From: an uncultured Bacteroidota bacterium
GTDB lineage: Bacteria > Bacteroidota > Bacteroidia > Chitinophagales > S012-47
Assembly: GCA_913062655.1 (NCBI GenBank)
Contig: CAJXXO010000073.1
Span: 1-10,079, forward strand
Reading direction: 5' to 3'
Length of the DNA stretch: 10,079 bases
A program made the position numbers and the translations under genes. The notes below the pieces were generated by a model. The model made no database searches and was not told the DNA's origin. It worked only from the letters and a program-made list of their open reading frames with translations. Shown here in pieces: positions 1-6,415 of this stretch (position 1 is its first letter; every line of letters starts with the position of its first letter).

Positions 1-304
1 CCTCTTCCTTGGCCTGGTCTTTCGCATCGTTGATCATCTTATCTTTGATCTGCTTCGCTTCTGCCAGGATCTTAGACCGTTCTTCTCTTGCTTCTTGCAG
101 TAATTTCTCGTTCTCACTGGTCAGCTTTTCCATCTCCTCACGGGCCCGCTCCGCTGCTTTTAACGATTCGCTGATGCGCTGTTCACGCTGATTAACAGCC
201 GTCAAGATGGGCTTCCAGGCAAACTTGCGAAGCAAAAACAACAAGATCAGGAAAGCGATCGTGGTCCAGAAGACGATTCCAATAGAGGGATTGAGTAAGT
301 CCAT
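1..304 (-). CDS. atpF: ATP synthase F0 subunit b (partial, C-terminus beyond window)
   Basis: Subunit b is the peripheral stalk of F-type ATP synthase. It is anchored in the inner membrane and holds the F1 head still against the rotating c-ring. The reading frame begins at the ATG complementary to 302-304 (MDLLNPSIGIVFWTTIAFL...) and is still open at base 1, giving 101 residues of a protein usually about 160-170 long. Residues 5-27 form one hydrophobic membrane helix, followed by a basic segment (RKFAWKP) and a long, highly charged, Lys/Glu/Ala-rich helix typical of the b dimer coiled coil. It follows atpE and atpB on the same strand in the classical a-c-b order. The 85-base gap to atpE holds a terminator-like hairpin, so its transcription may be lower than that of atpE. 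Identity is very secure; only the C-terminal part is missing. Confidence 0.96.
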   Translation of the reverse strand, partial: MDLLNPSIGIVFWTTIAFLILLFLLRKFAWKPILTAVNQREQRISESLKAAERAREEMEKLTSENEKLLQEAREERSKILAEAKQIKDKMINDAKDQAKEE

Positions 305-333
305 CGTATAATCGATTTAAAACTTTGTCGGTG

Positions 334-374
334 AAAAATCCGGGTCCGGCAACCAACCGTTACCTGGACCCGGA
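334..374 (-). terminator. Terminator-like hairpin between atpE and atpF
   Basis: On the minus strand, bases 374-366 (TCCGGGTCC) pair perfectly with 347-339 (GGACCCGGA). After a single bulged A at 365 the stem continues with 364-359 (GGTAAC) against 353-348 (GTTGCC, one G-U pair). This gives a 15-bp stem with a 5-base loop. It is followed directly by five T at 338-334. The stem begins 15 bases after the atpE stop codon and the T-run ends 29 bases before the atpF start. The shape is that of an intrinsic terminator, but the position inside an essential operon suggests partial termination or an mRNA-stability element. The structure is seen; its activity is inferred. Confidence 0.7.
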
Positions 375-389
375 GTGAACTTTGTTGGC

Positions 390-596
390 TTATACCAATA
401 GAGCGGCAGCTACCACACCAAACAGTGCTACACCTTCAATAAGGGCAGCCGCAATAATCATTGCTGTTTGGATCTTACCAGAAGCTTCTGGCTGGCGAGC
501 CATCCCCTCTACGGCCTTCATGCCGATGAGTCCGATACCGATGCCGGCTCCGATTACTACCAAACCAACACCGAGTGCATTCAATGATCCTTCCAT
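390..596 (-). CDS. atpE: ATP synthase F0 subunit c
   Basis: This is the 68-residue proteolipid that forms the rotating c-ring in the inner membrane and carries the translocated ion. It is two hydrophobic helices joined by the polar loop RQPE (residues 34-37) that contacts F1. Helix 1 is glycine-rich (GAGIGIGLIG). Helix 2 contains the ion-binding carboxylate, Glu54, within AALIEGVALFGVV. Helix 1 lacks the Gln and helix 2 lacks the Ser/Thr after the Glu that mark Na+-binding c subunits, so a proton type is inferred. Length is normal or slightly short for the family. The start is the ATG complementary to 594-596; the 36-base leader after atpB is A/T-rich with no Shine-Dalgarno, as is usual in Bacteroidota. 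Located between atpB and atpF. Confidence 0.97.
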   Translation of the reverse strand: MEGSLNALGVGLVVIGAGIGIGLIGMKAVEGMARQPEASGKIQTAMIIAAALIEGVALFGVVAAALLV

Positions 597-632
597 AGTA
601 AATAGTTTTTATGGAGGTGAAAAAAATCCGAG

Positions 633-1745
633 TTAGTGCACCTCTTCAGCAACATGGTCGTGGTGTTCCTCCACAGCCATGCCGATAAATAAGGCAGACA
701 ACAAAGTGAATATGTATGCCTGCAAGGCCGCTACCAGCAACTCCAACGTGAACATGAAGATCATGAAGGGTACGGATACGAGCGACACTGCAGCCGATTC
801 CAGAATAAATATCAACGACACCAAGCTCAGGATCAGAATGTGACCCGCGGTGATGTTGGCAAACAAACGAAGCAGTAGGGCAAAGGGCTTAGTGAAAATA
901 CCAATGATCTCTACCGGCCACATGATGGGATACATCCATTTTGGCACATGCGGCAAAAAGATATGGCTCCAGTAATCCTTGGTACCACTGACATTCGTGA
1001 TGATTAGGGTGAAGATGGCCAATACAGCCGTGAAGGCAATATTACCCGACAAATTGGAAGCACCTGGGAAGAAAGGCACCAAACCAATCATATTGTTGAT
1101 CCAGATGAAAAAGAAGACCGTTAATAGGTACCCCATAAATCGATGGGCCTTCTTTTCGCCAATATTGGGTACGGCAATGTCATCGCGTACGAACAATACC
1201 AGAGGCTCCATAAATTTGGCAATGCCTTTGGGCACGCCCTCCTTTGAATAAGCGCGTGCCGTTGATCCAAACAGCAGCAAAATCAGTACGATCGACAATA
1301 TCATACTGGCCACATTACGCGTAATGGACAGATCTATAAACTGCTCTTCCGGGTGCTGAATTAATCCAAAAAGGGTGGCAGCGTGCTTTTCATGCCCCTC
1401 CTCATCATGATAAACCAGATGGCCGTGATCCAGCGAATAACCTTTGTAAGTGTGGCCGTGGCTCAGCTTGCTGGACATAAAAACATCCAACGAGCCATTA
1501 TTGTAGGCGATGATGGGTAAGGGCAGATGGATATCACCCCAGACATGCCATTCATACGAATCAGCAATGTGGTGCATGATCTCCGGCACAGGGTTGTAAT
1601 CCCCGCTTTCACCGTGATGATCATCCGCATGGGCCTCCTGCGCATGCTGCGCTTCATGACCGGAATCTTCCTTCGCAGACAGGCTGAAGGCTATGAAAAT
1701 AGATAGCACTCCAAACAGCCCTGCAATCAACCCATTCTTTCGCAT
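633..1745 (-). CDS. atpB: ATP synthase F0 subunit a, with signal peptide and His-rich N-terminal extension
   Basis: Subunit a is the inner-membrane stator that forms the proton half-channels next to the c-ring. The hallmark helix LLLRLFANITAGH (about 290-302) contains the essential Arg293, equivalent to E. coli Arg210. Several membrane helices are visible from about 145 to 355. The protein has 370 residues against about 270 in E. coli. The extra length is mainly N-terminal: a cleavable-looking signal peptide (residues 1-24, ending SLSA), then a region to about 135 with some 17 histidines, including clusters HADDHH and HGHTY. The conserved-looking block IMHHIADSYEWHVWG sits at about 57-70. The C-terminus is also His/Glu-rich (EEHHDHVAEEVH). 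Long, His-containing AtpB is familiar in Bacteroidota, but its purpose is not known to me. It is first in the operon, ahead of atpE and atpF, with a candidate promoter upstream. Confidence 0.96.
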   Translation of the reverse strand: MRKNGLIAGLFGVLSIFIAFSLSAKEDSGHEAQHAQEAHADDHHGESGDYNPVPEIMHHIADSYEWHVWGDIHLPLPIIAYNNGSLDVFMSSKLSHGHTYKGYSLDHGHLVYHDEEGHEKHAATLFGLIQHPEEQFIDLSITRNVASMILSIVLILLLFGSTARAYSKEGVPKGIAKFMEPLVLFVRDDIAVPNIGEKKAHRFMGYLLTVFFFIWINNMIGLVPFFPGASNLSGNIAFTAVLAIFTLIITNVSGTKDYWSHIFLPHVPKWMYPIMWPVEIIGIFTKPFALLLRLFANITAGHILILSLVSLIFILESAAVSLVSVPFMIFMFTLELLVAALQAYIFTLLSALFIGMAVEEHHDHVAEEVH

Positions 1746-1770
1746 GAATTACCCTTTTTAAAAGTCGGGG

Positions 1771-1778
1771 CAAAAATA
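1771..1778 (-). promoter_or_regulatory. Candidate -7 promoter box for the atp operon
   Basis: On the minus strand the bases read TATTTTTG, a perfect match to the Bacteroidota -7 consensus TAnnTTTG, about 25 bases before the atpB ATG. A TTTG -33 box at the usual spacing is not clear. A T-run ending in TTTG exists further upstream (around 1814-1821), but it is about 35 bases away. Placement after the susD terminator and before atpB supports the call; the A/T-rich background weakens it. Confidence 0.4.
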
Positions 1779-1840
1779 GGGCAATTCAAAATAAAAGTGA
1801 AGCATAACGGATTCAAAAAAACCCTTGATAATGAGGACAT

Positions 1841-1867
1841 AAAAAAGGGAGGCCGATTTGGCCCCCC
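1841..1867 (-). terminator. Intrinsic terminator of the susCD operon
   Basis: On the minus strand, GGGGGGCC (1867-1860) pairs with GGCCTCCC (1854-1847) around a 5-base loop. The stem is 8 bp, with one G-U pair. It is followed at once by six T (1846-1841). It lies 42 bases after the susD stop codon and about 95 bases before atpB, so it should separate the susCD transcript from the atp operon. The G-U pair occurs only when the minus strand is the RNA; read on the plus strand it is an A-C mismatch, which fits the assigned direction. Confidence 0.88.
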
Positions 1868-1909
1868 TCTCAGGTTAACTAGCATATAAATCTGTTGTCT
1901 TCCACCGAC

Positions 1910-3346
1910 TTAGTGGAAAGGACATACGTAGTCAGACGTTGCATTGGCCGCAATAATCGCATTGATGTCAACGGTAATGGTACAAGTCAATGCATCCGGA
2001 TCGTAGTCAAACGCATCGATATCAGCCTTAACCGCATCGATGAATGGCGGAATATCCGGCAATGTAGAAGGATGACCTTCTCCAATGTTGTCATTCTGAA
2101 GGGCTTCAATCTCAGAGATCACCCATGTCAAGCCCATGTCTACGGATCTGCGACCCTCAGCAATAAAGATCTCCTGACGCATCAGGTACAAGGCAGCTAA
2201 TGCCTCCTCTGCTGTGTTCAGCGCATCAATATCAGCATCGGTCAAAGAAGTACCAGACACCGTTGGTACGGTAACAGGACCGTCTTTGCGATCCAACACC
2301 AAGCCTGTTTTACCATCAACAACCACTGCTGAAGTATCTGGCCGTGACCCCGGGTCGCGCTCAAAGCGGTCCTCCGTAGAGTCATCAAAAGTTGCGGTTG
2401 GGCGCGTTGCTACCAAAGCGATGATATTCTTCATCGTTTGCTGAGCTGCTGGCAAATCCCCGTCAGACAATTGTGCTTCTGCCAATATCAGGTGCGCTTC
2501 TTCGATCTTCATCAAAGCGATCGGAGAATCTTCAGTAGCTGAGATAGAGTACAGTTTTGGATCCAAAAAGTCCAACCGTGGCAGAGGCTGCAGGTCATCA
2601 AAATTACCGCGCTCCTGTATGGCCAGTTGCAAGTCATTCTTAGTGTAATTGAATCCACTACGGTTACCGGCTGCATTCACCGGATCGAAGTTGGCATTCA
2701 CCAACAGGGCGGGGTCAGCCGCAATAGCCGCATTGGCATCTGCTACCGCTTGCGCCTTATTACCCAGGCGATAGTGTGCACGAGCACGCCCCAAAAGGGC
2801 AGCGGCATTCGAAGCATCGATATCCAAAGCAGCCGTAAAGTAGGAAATAGCGGCATTGAAATGATCCTCACGCGGCAACAACGCACCGGTAGGTTCACCC
2901 GGCAATTCCCGGAAGTACATACCACCCCACAAGTAAGCTAATCCTGCATATAGGTTGTAGGCAGCTTCCGTTTCCTCTGAATAATTGGGATCCTGAGGCC
3001 CCATGGTGGAGAGCCCGTACAAGGCAGATGCCCGGACACGACCAATACCCCGGTGAGCCAGGTTCATGTCATTATCCTGAAATTGAATATCCAGGTCATC
3101 CAGGAATTGGTTGTAGAATGTCTGCAGATTTACGTAGTTATCTGACGCGATCTCACAAGGGATCGTCAGCCAGTTCATGGCAATGGCAGTTTGGCGTTCA
3201 ATACCATTCAGCCATATCTGTGAAGAGTTCGGTTGCCCGAGCACCGCCTCTTCGCTCAAGTTGGGGTTCACCACTTCAAACGGATCGATCGTCTGACAGC
3301 CTCCGAGAACCACCAATGAAACGAGTATATAAATGAGTTTTTTCAT
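1910..3346 (-). CDS. SusD/RagB-family outer-membrane lipoprotein
   Basis: SusD-like proteins are lipoproteins that cap the SusC channel and capture the ligand for import; the substrate here is unknown. The 478-residue product starts with a lipoprotein signal (MKKLIYILVSLVVLGGC) with lipobox LGGC and lipidated Cys17. Family features in order are: an N-terminal helical part; AYNLYAGLAYLWGGMYFRELP (about 129-149), matching the SusD helix that precedes the TPR region; a TPR-like segment FNAAISYFTAALDIDASNA to about 210; the signature MKIEEAHLILAEAQLSDGD (279-297); and LMRQEIFIAEGRRSVDMGL (388-406), equivalent to the family's C-terminal R-x-E-x-x-x-EG-R-x-x-D motif. It is slightly shorter than many SusD proteins (about 500-550). 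Two Cys near the C-terminus (455 and 475) could form a disulphide. It lies 19 bases downstream of its SusC partner and is followed by a strong terminator. No glycan-degrading enzyme, sigma factor or anti-sigma gene is visible nearby, so polysaccharide use cannot be claimed. Confidence 0.9.
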   Translation of the reverse strand: MKKLIYILVSLVVLGGCQTIDPFEVVNPNLSEEAVLGQPNSSQIWLNGIERQTAIAMNWLTIPCEIASDNYVNLQTFYNQFLDDLDIQFQDNDMNLAHRGIGRVRASALYGLSTMGPQDPNYSEETEAAYNLYAGLAYLWGGMYFRELPGEPTGALLPREDHFNAAISYFTAALDIDASNAAALLGRARAHYRLGNKAQAVADANAAIAADPALLVNANFDPVNAAGNRSGFNYTKNDLQLAIQERGNFDDLQPLPRLDFLDPKLYSISATEDSPIALMKIEEAHLILAEAQLSDGDLPAAQQTMKNIIALVATRPTATFDDSTEDRFERDPGSRPDTSAVVVDGKTGLVLDRKDGPVTVPTVSGTSLTDADIDALNTAEEALAALYLMRQEIFIAEGRRSVDMGLTWVISEIEALQNDNIGEGHPSTLPDIPPFIDAVKADIDAFDYDPDALTCTITVDINAIIAANATSDYVCPFH

Positions 3347-3365
3347 TGTTGCTAAGTTTTTTCGT

Positions 3366-6185
3366 TTACAATCCGATTCTCAAGGTACCCAAGTACATAC
3401 GAGGTGCAGACTCAGTACCAAATCCAAATCCACCACCGGCAAATCCACCTTGCGTGGCAATACCGGCACCTGTCGCATCAGGATCGAAAGAAGAGCTGAC
3501 GAAGTTTAAGGCATTCAGCACACTGAAGCCAACCTCCATAGAGCGTACACGACCATCGAACACATCGTCAAAGCGGTAGCTTAGTGCGATGTTACGAATC
3601 TTCAGGTAGTTGGCATCTTCTACCCAGAAGCCTGCCAAGTCAAAGAAGGAGAGGCCCTGACCTTGTACTTCCTCAGGGAAGCGGTCTTCGTCCTCTACGC
3701 CTCCGAAGAAGCGCAGTACATCATCCACGTTCACACCCTGACCACCCATCTGGTAGTCACCGTTCACCAATATGCTCAACTTACCCTTGTAAGAGTAACT
3801 AACATTGAATGTACCGAAGTGAGGTGCAAAAGTGAGGCCCAGATAGGCATTACGCTCAATGTCAAATGAGCCATCGTCATTGACTTCAACACTTGTACCA
3901 CGGAGGTAACCCAACGGCTGACCCTCTTTTACAAATGAACCGAGGAACTGGAAACCTCCCACGGCAAATTCTGGTGCACCACCGGTACTCTCCACCAGGT
4001 TGAAGTTGTAGTTGTAGCTGGCACCAATCTCCAGATTGTGGTCTTGATTGCTGATCAAGTTCAACTGCAAGTATGTTTCTACCCCTTCGTTTTGGATCAC
4101 ACCCACATTACGCAACTGTGCTTCCTGTCCGGTAGAAGGAATAGCTGGAGGCGTAAATAAGGCGTCATTGGTAGTAGTATTGTAGTAAGTGAATCCAAGG
4201 CTTACCTTATTGTTGGCCAAGCCCAGGTCCATACCCAACTCGATAGTAGTGGCAATCTCCGACTGCAGTTCCGGATCACCCGGATTGTCAAACTCGAAAG
4301 CCAATGCACCGAGGTAAGAAGGACCAGAGAAAGTACGCTGCTGTGCGAAAGCCGTTGGGAAGATAGAAGACTGCCCCAGGTTAGCTCTTAACTTCAGTAA
4401 GGACACTGCGTTTTCAGAAATAGCACTCCGGAAGAAAGAGGCATCAGACAAGATGTATGATGCGCCAATCTTAGGCAATGCAATTAAGCCAATTTCTTCA
4501 CCGAAAGCAGAGTTACCATCGAAACGAAGTCCCAAATCGAGGAAAAACTTGTCTTTGTAACCCATGTTTTCAGCAATGTAAATACCATAAGAAGTAATTA
4601 CACTGTAGAAGTCGGTGGCATTCTGGTCTGCTGAGTTGTTGATGGAGATAGAACCGTCCACCACGCTATTGGCAGAGATAGAATGCTGGATATCACTCTC
4701 ACGGAAGAACTGACCGCCTGCTGTAGTAATAAAGCTAAAGTCACCGGCTGTAGCATTGTGCTGTAGGTTCAGGTCACCTGACAATACCGTGAAATTCCGC
4801 TCAGCGCGGTCGATGTATCCTTGATCGGTGGTACCTTCTGGGAAGAAACCCTTGGTAATTAGCATCTGGTTGGTACCGATCTCACGCTGTACAGAGTTTC
4901 TGCGATCAATACCGAAGTCAAGGCTAGCCGTCAAGTCTTTGCTGAAGTAGTACTTGACATTGTTGGCCACCTGGAAACGGTTGATTACCTCTCTTATATT
5001 GGTTACTTCTGCCTCATCGGTCATTTGCTGATCCAGGTCGTCCAATTCATCTTGTGACAATGAGTCCAGGTTACCAAATGATCCCCCTTCGAGATTACCA
5101 AACCGGGAGAAGGAGGTATTCGCATTGTAAGCACGAGTAAACTCCATGTTGGAGAAGGCTACAGAGTTGGAATAACGCAACTTATCGGTAATGTTGGTCG
5201 CAAACGTAGTACGGAAGTTTCTACGAATCGTCTCATTGATTTCATTGAAACTATTGTCTTGGTACAAATTACCGGAGAATGAATAGCTGGTATTACCCTC
5301 ACTACCGCCCAATCCTATGCGGTAGTTCTGCAAAAAGCCGGGACGGAAAATCAAGTCCGCGGTCTGTTCCCAACGCAGGAAATCACGTGTACCTACGATA
5401 GCACCCATTTGCGTTTCCAGATTCACGTAGTTGCTCTGTGCCTTACCCCGCTTGGTAAAGATTTGCAGTACGCCATTGGCTGCATCTGCTCCATATAGCG
5501 TAGTGGCGGCCCCACCAGGAATGTACTCGATGCGCTCAATATCCTCCATCGGAATATCCGCGATGGCAGATGATTGTGCACCCCCTGTAGCGATACCGAG
5601 CGCTGGGTTTGAGTTCAGATTATCCACCCGGATACCATCAATAAAGATGACCGGAGTAGTGTTGGTGATGGCTGATACCGGACCACGACTACGAATGATA
5701 GACGCAGTACCTGGCTGACCGGAACTCATTTTAATCTGAGCATTCGGCAGTTTGGATTGAATCAACTGGTCCAACTGTACGGATGGAATCGCTTTGATGT
5801 CTTCTGCATCGATAGAAGAAACGGTAGTAGAGAGACGTCTCTTACTGATACCGGCACCCTGACCGGTGACTACCACTTCATCTAATCCCAGAACATCTGA
5901 TTTCAATTCCACATTGAGTGTAGAAGAGCTACCGACTTCCACCTCCTTGGTACGCATACCAATAAAGCTGAAAATCAGCGTGTTGTACCCTTCCGGCACC
6001 TCGATTGTGTACTCACCGTCAAAATCGGTGGTCGCCCCAATGATCGTCCCTTTGACAACAACACTTACACCAGGAAGAGTAGCCCCATCCTCAGCGGAAG
6101 TGACCGTACCCGATATAGTACGCTGGCCAAAGGCGAACGAAACGGCAAAAAGTGTAAAAATTGCCAGTAACAAGTTCCGTTTCAT
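3366..6185 (-). CDS. SusC/RagA-family TonB-linked outer-membrane transporter
   Basis: This is a TonB-dependent beta-barrel transporter that, with its SusD lid, imports an unidentified nutrient across the outer membrane. The 939-residue product has a signal peptide (residues 1-20, cleavage likely before Gln21). A carboxypeptidase-regulatory-like beta domain follows (about 22-95, with LPGVSVVVKGT and TTDFDGEYTI). Next are the TonB-box-like LDEVVVTG (101-108) and a plug domain (about 120-247, with FIDGIRVDN at 181-189 and IERIEYIPGGAATTLYG at 216-232), then the barrel to the end. I chose the ATG at 6185 (MKRNLLL...); two codons further upstream the frame can only start with TTG, which is less likely. 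The length is at the short end of SusC proteins, commonly about 1000. The last residue is Leu (LGTLRIGL) rather than the aromatic residue common at barrel termini. It is first in the susC-susD operon. Confidence 0.94.
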   Translation of the reverse strand: MKRNLLLAIFTLFAVSFAFGQRTISGTVTSAEDGATLPGVSVVVKGTIIGATTDFDGEYTIEVPEGYNTLIFSFIGMRTKEVEVGSSSTLNVELKSDVLGLDEVVVTGQGAGISKRRLSTTVSSIDAEDIKAIPSVQLDQLIQSKLPNAQIKMSSGQPGTASIIRSRGPVSAITNTTPVIFIDGIRVDNLNSNPALGIATGGAQSSAIADIPMEDIERIEYIPGGAATTLYGADAANGVLQIFTKRGKAQSNYVNLETQMGAIVGTRDFLRWEQTADLIFRPGFLQNYRIGLGGSEGNTSYSFSGNLYQDNSFNEINETIRRNFRTTFATNITDKLRYSNSVAFSNMEFTRAYNANTSFSRFGNLEGGSFGNLDSLSQDELDDLDQQMTDEAEVTNIREVINRFQVANNVKYYFSKDLTASLDFGIDRRNSVQREIGTNQMLITKGFFPEGTTDQGYIDRAERNFTVLSGDLNLQHNATAGDFSFITTAGGQFFRESDIQHSISANSVVDGSISINNSADQNATDFYSVITSYGIYIAENMGYKDKFFLDLGLRFDGNSAFGEEIGLIALPKIGASYILSDASFFRSAISENAVSLLKLRANLGQSSIFPTAFAQQRTFSGPSYLGALAFEFDNPGDPELQSEIATTIELGMDLGLANNKVSLGFTYYNTTTNDALFTPPAIPSTGQEAQLRNVGVIQNEGVETYLQLNLISNQDHNLEIGASYNYNFNLVESTGGAPEFAVGGFQFLGSFVKEGQPLGYLRGTSVEVNDDGSFDIERNAYLGLTFAPHFGTFNVSYSYKGKLSILVNGDYQMGGQGVNVDDVLRFFGGVEDEDRFPEEVQGQGLSFFDLAGFWVEDANYLKIRNIALSYRFDDVFDGRVRSMEVGFSVLNALNFVSSSFDPDATGAGIATQGGFAGGGFGFGTESAPRMYLGTLRIGL

Positions 6186-6244
6186 ACGCAAATTTTAAGG
6201 TTAAAGAATGTGTAATGGACACGTGATAAAAGAGGGGAATAGAA

Positions 6245-6252
6245 CAAATTTA
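6245..6252 (-). promoter_or_regulatory. Candidate -7 promoter box for susCD
   Basis: The minus strand reads TAAATTTG, a full match to TAnnTTTG, 59 bases before the chosen susC ATG. A partial -33-like element (ATTG, 6270-6267) lies 14 bases upstream, which is closer than the usual 17-23. The 6186-6415 region between the divergent susC and M16 genes is A/T-rich, so chance matches are possible, but the position is right for the susCD transcript. Confidence 0.45.
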
Positions 6253-6319
6253 TCAATACGGTTAAACAATTAAAATTTTTTTTAGGGTTTCTTAACATGA
6301 TAAATTCGCTTTTCCGGTG

Positions 6320-6330
6320 CCTGTAACAGG
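6320..6330. repeat. Short palindrome, possible operator, in the divergent promoter region
   Basis: CCTGT-A-ACAGG is a perfect 5-bp inverted repeat around one central base. It lies between the candidate divergent promoters of susCD and the M16 operon. It could be a dimeric-regulator site, but the half-sites are short and no regulator gene is nearby. Only the symmetry is seen; function is a guess. Confidence 0.2.
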
Positions 6331-6363
6331 TATTTGGAAAGGAACTTTTTAGTCCGATCTTCC

Positions 6364-6391
6364 TTGCTTTAGCATCGAATGTCCACCTTTG
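6364..6391 (+). promoter_or_regulatory. Candidate promoter of the M16 operon
   Basis: TTG at 6364-6366 and CACCTTTG at 6384-6391 are separated by 17 bases. This resembles the Bacteroidota TTG-N17-23-TAnnTTTG pattern with one mismatch (C for T) in the -7 box. The expected start of transcription would leave a leader of about 15-20 bases before the ATG at 6416. Weak but well placed. Confidence 0.35.
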
Positions 6392-6401
6392 TGATTCATA
6401 C

Positions 6402-6407
6402 AGGAGA
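6402..6407 (+). promoter_or_regulatory. Shine-Dalgarno-like site of the first M16 gene
   Basis: AGGAGA ends eight bases before the ATG at 6416. A recognisable Shine-Dalgarno is unusual beside the other leaders in this window, which are A-rich and lack one. It supports the ATG at 6416 as the start. Confidence 0.5.
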
Positions 6408-6415
6408 AGAAACAA

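Noticed and set aside
611..617. Perfect-looking Shine-Dalgarno sequence (TGGAGGTG) on the plus strand
   Set aside because: It lies in the atpB-atpE gap on the strand opposite the atp message, with no credible plus-strand gene after it; probably chance.
382..636. 84-codon open frame on the plus strand opposite atpE
   Set aside because: It is an antisense shadow of atpE, with no family features, and its composition follows from the Ala/Gly codons of atpE.
1895..1918. Small inverted repeat (TTCCAC...GTGGAA) across the susD stop codon
   Set aside because: It is a 6-bp stem with no U-tract; the real terminator lies just downstream at 1841-1867.
6186..6191. Longer SusC start two codons upstream
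   Set aside because: The upstream codon is TTG; the ATG at 6185 begins a normal signal peptide, so the longer start is unnecessary.
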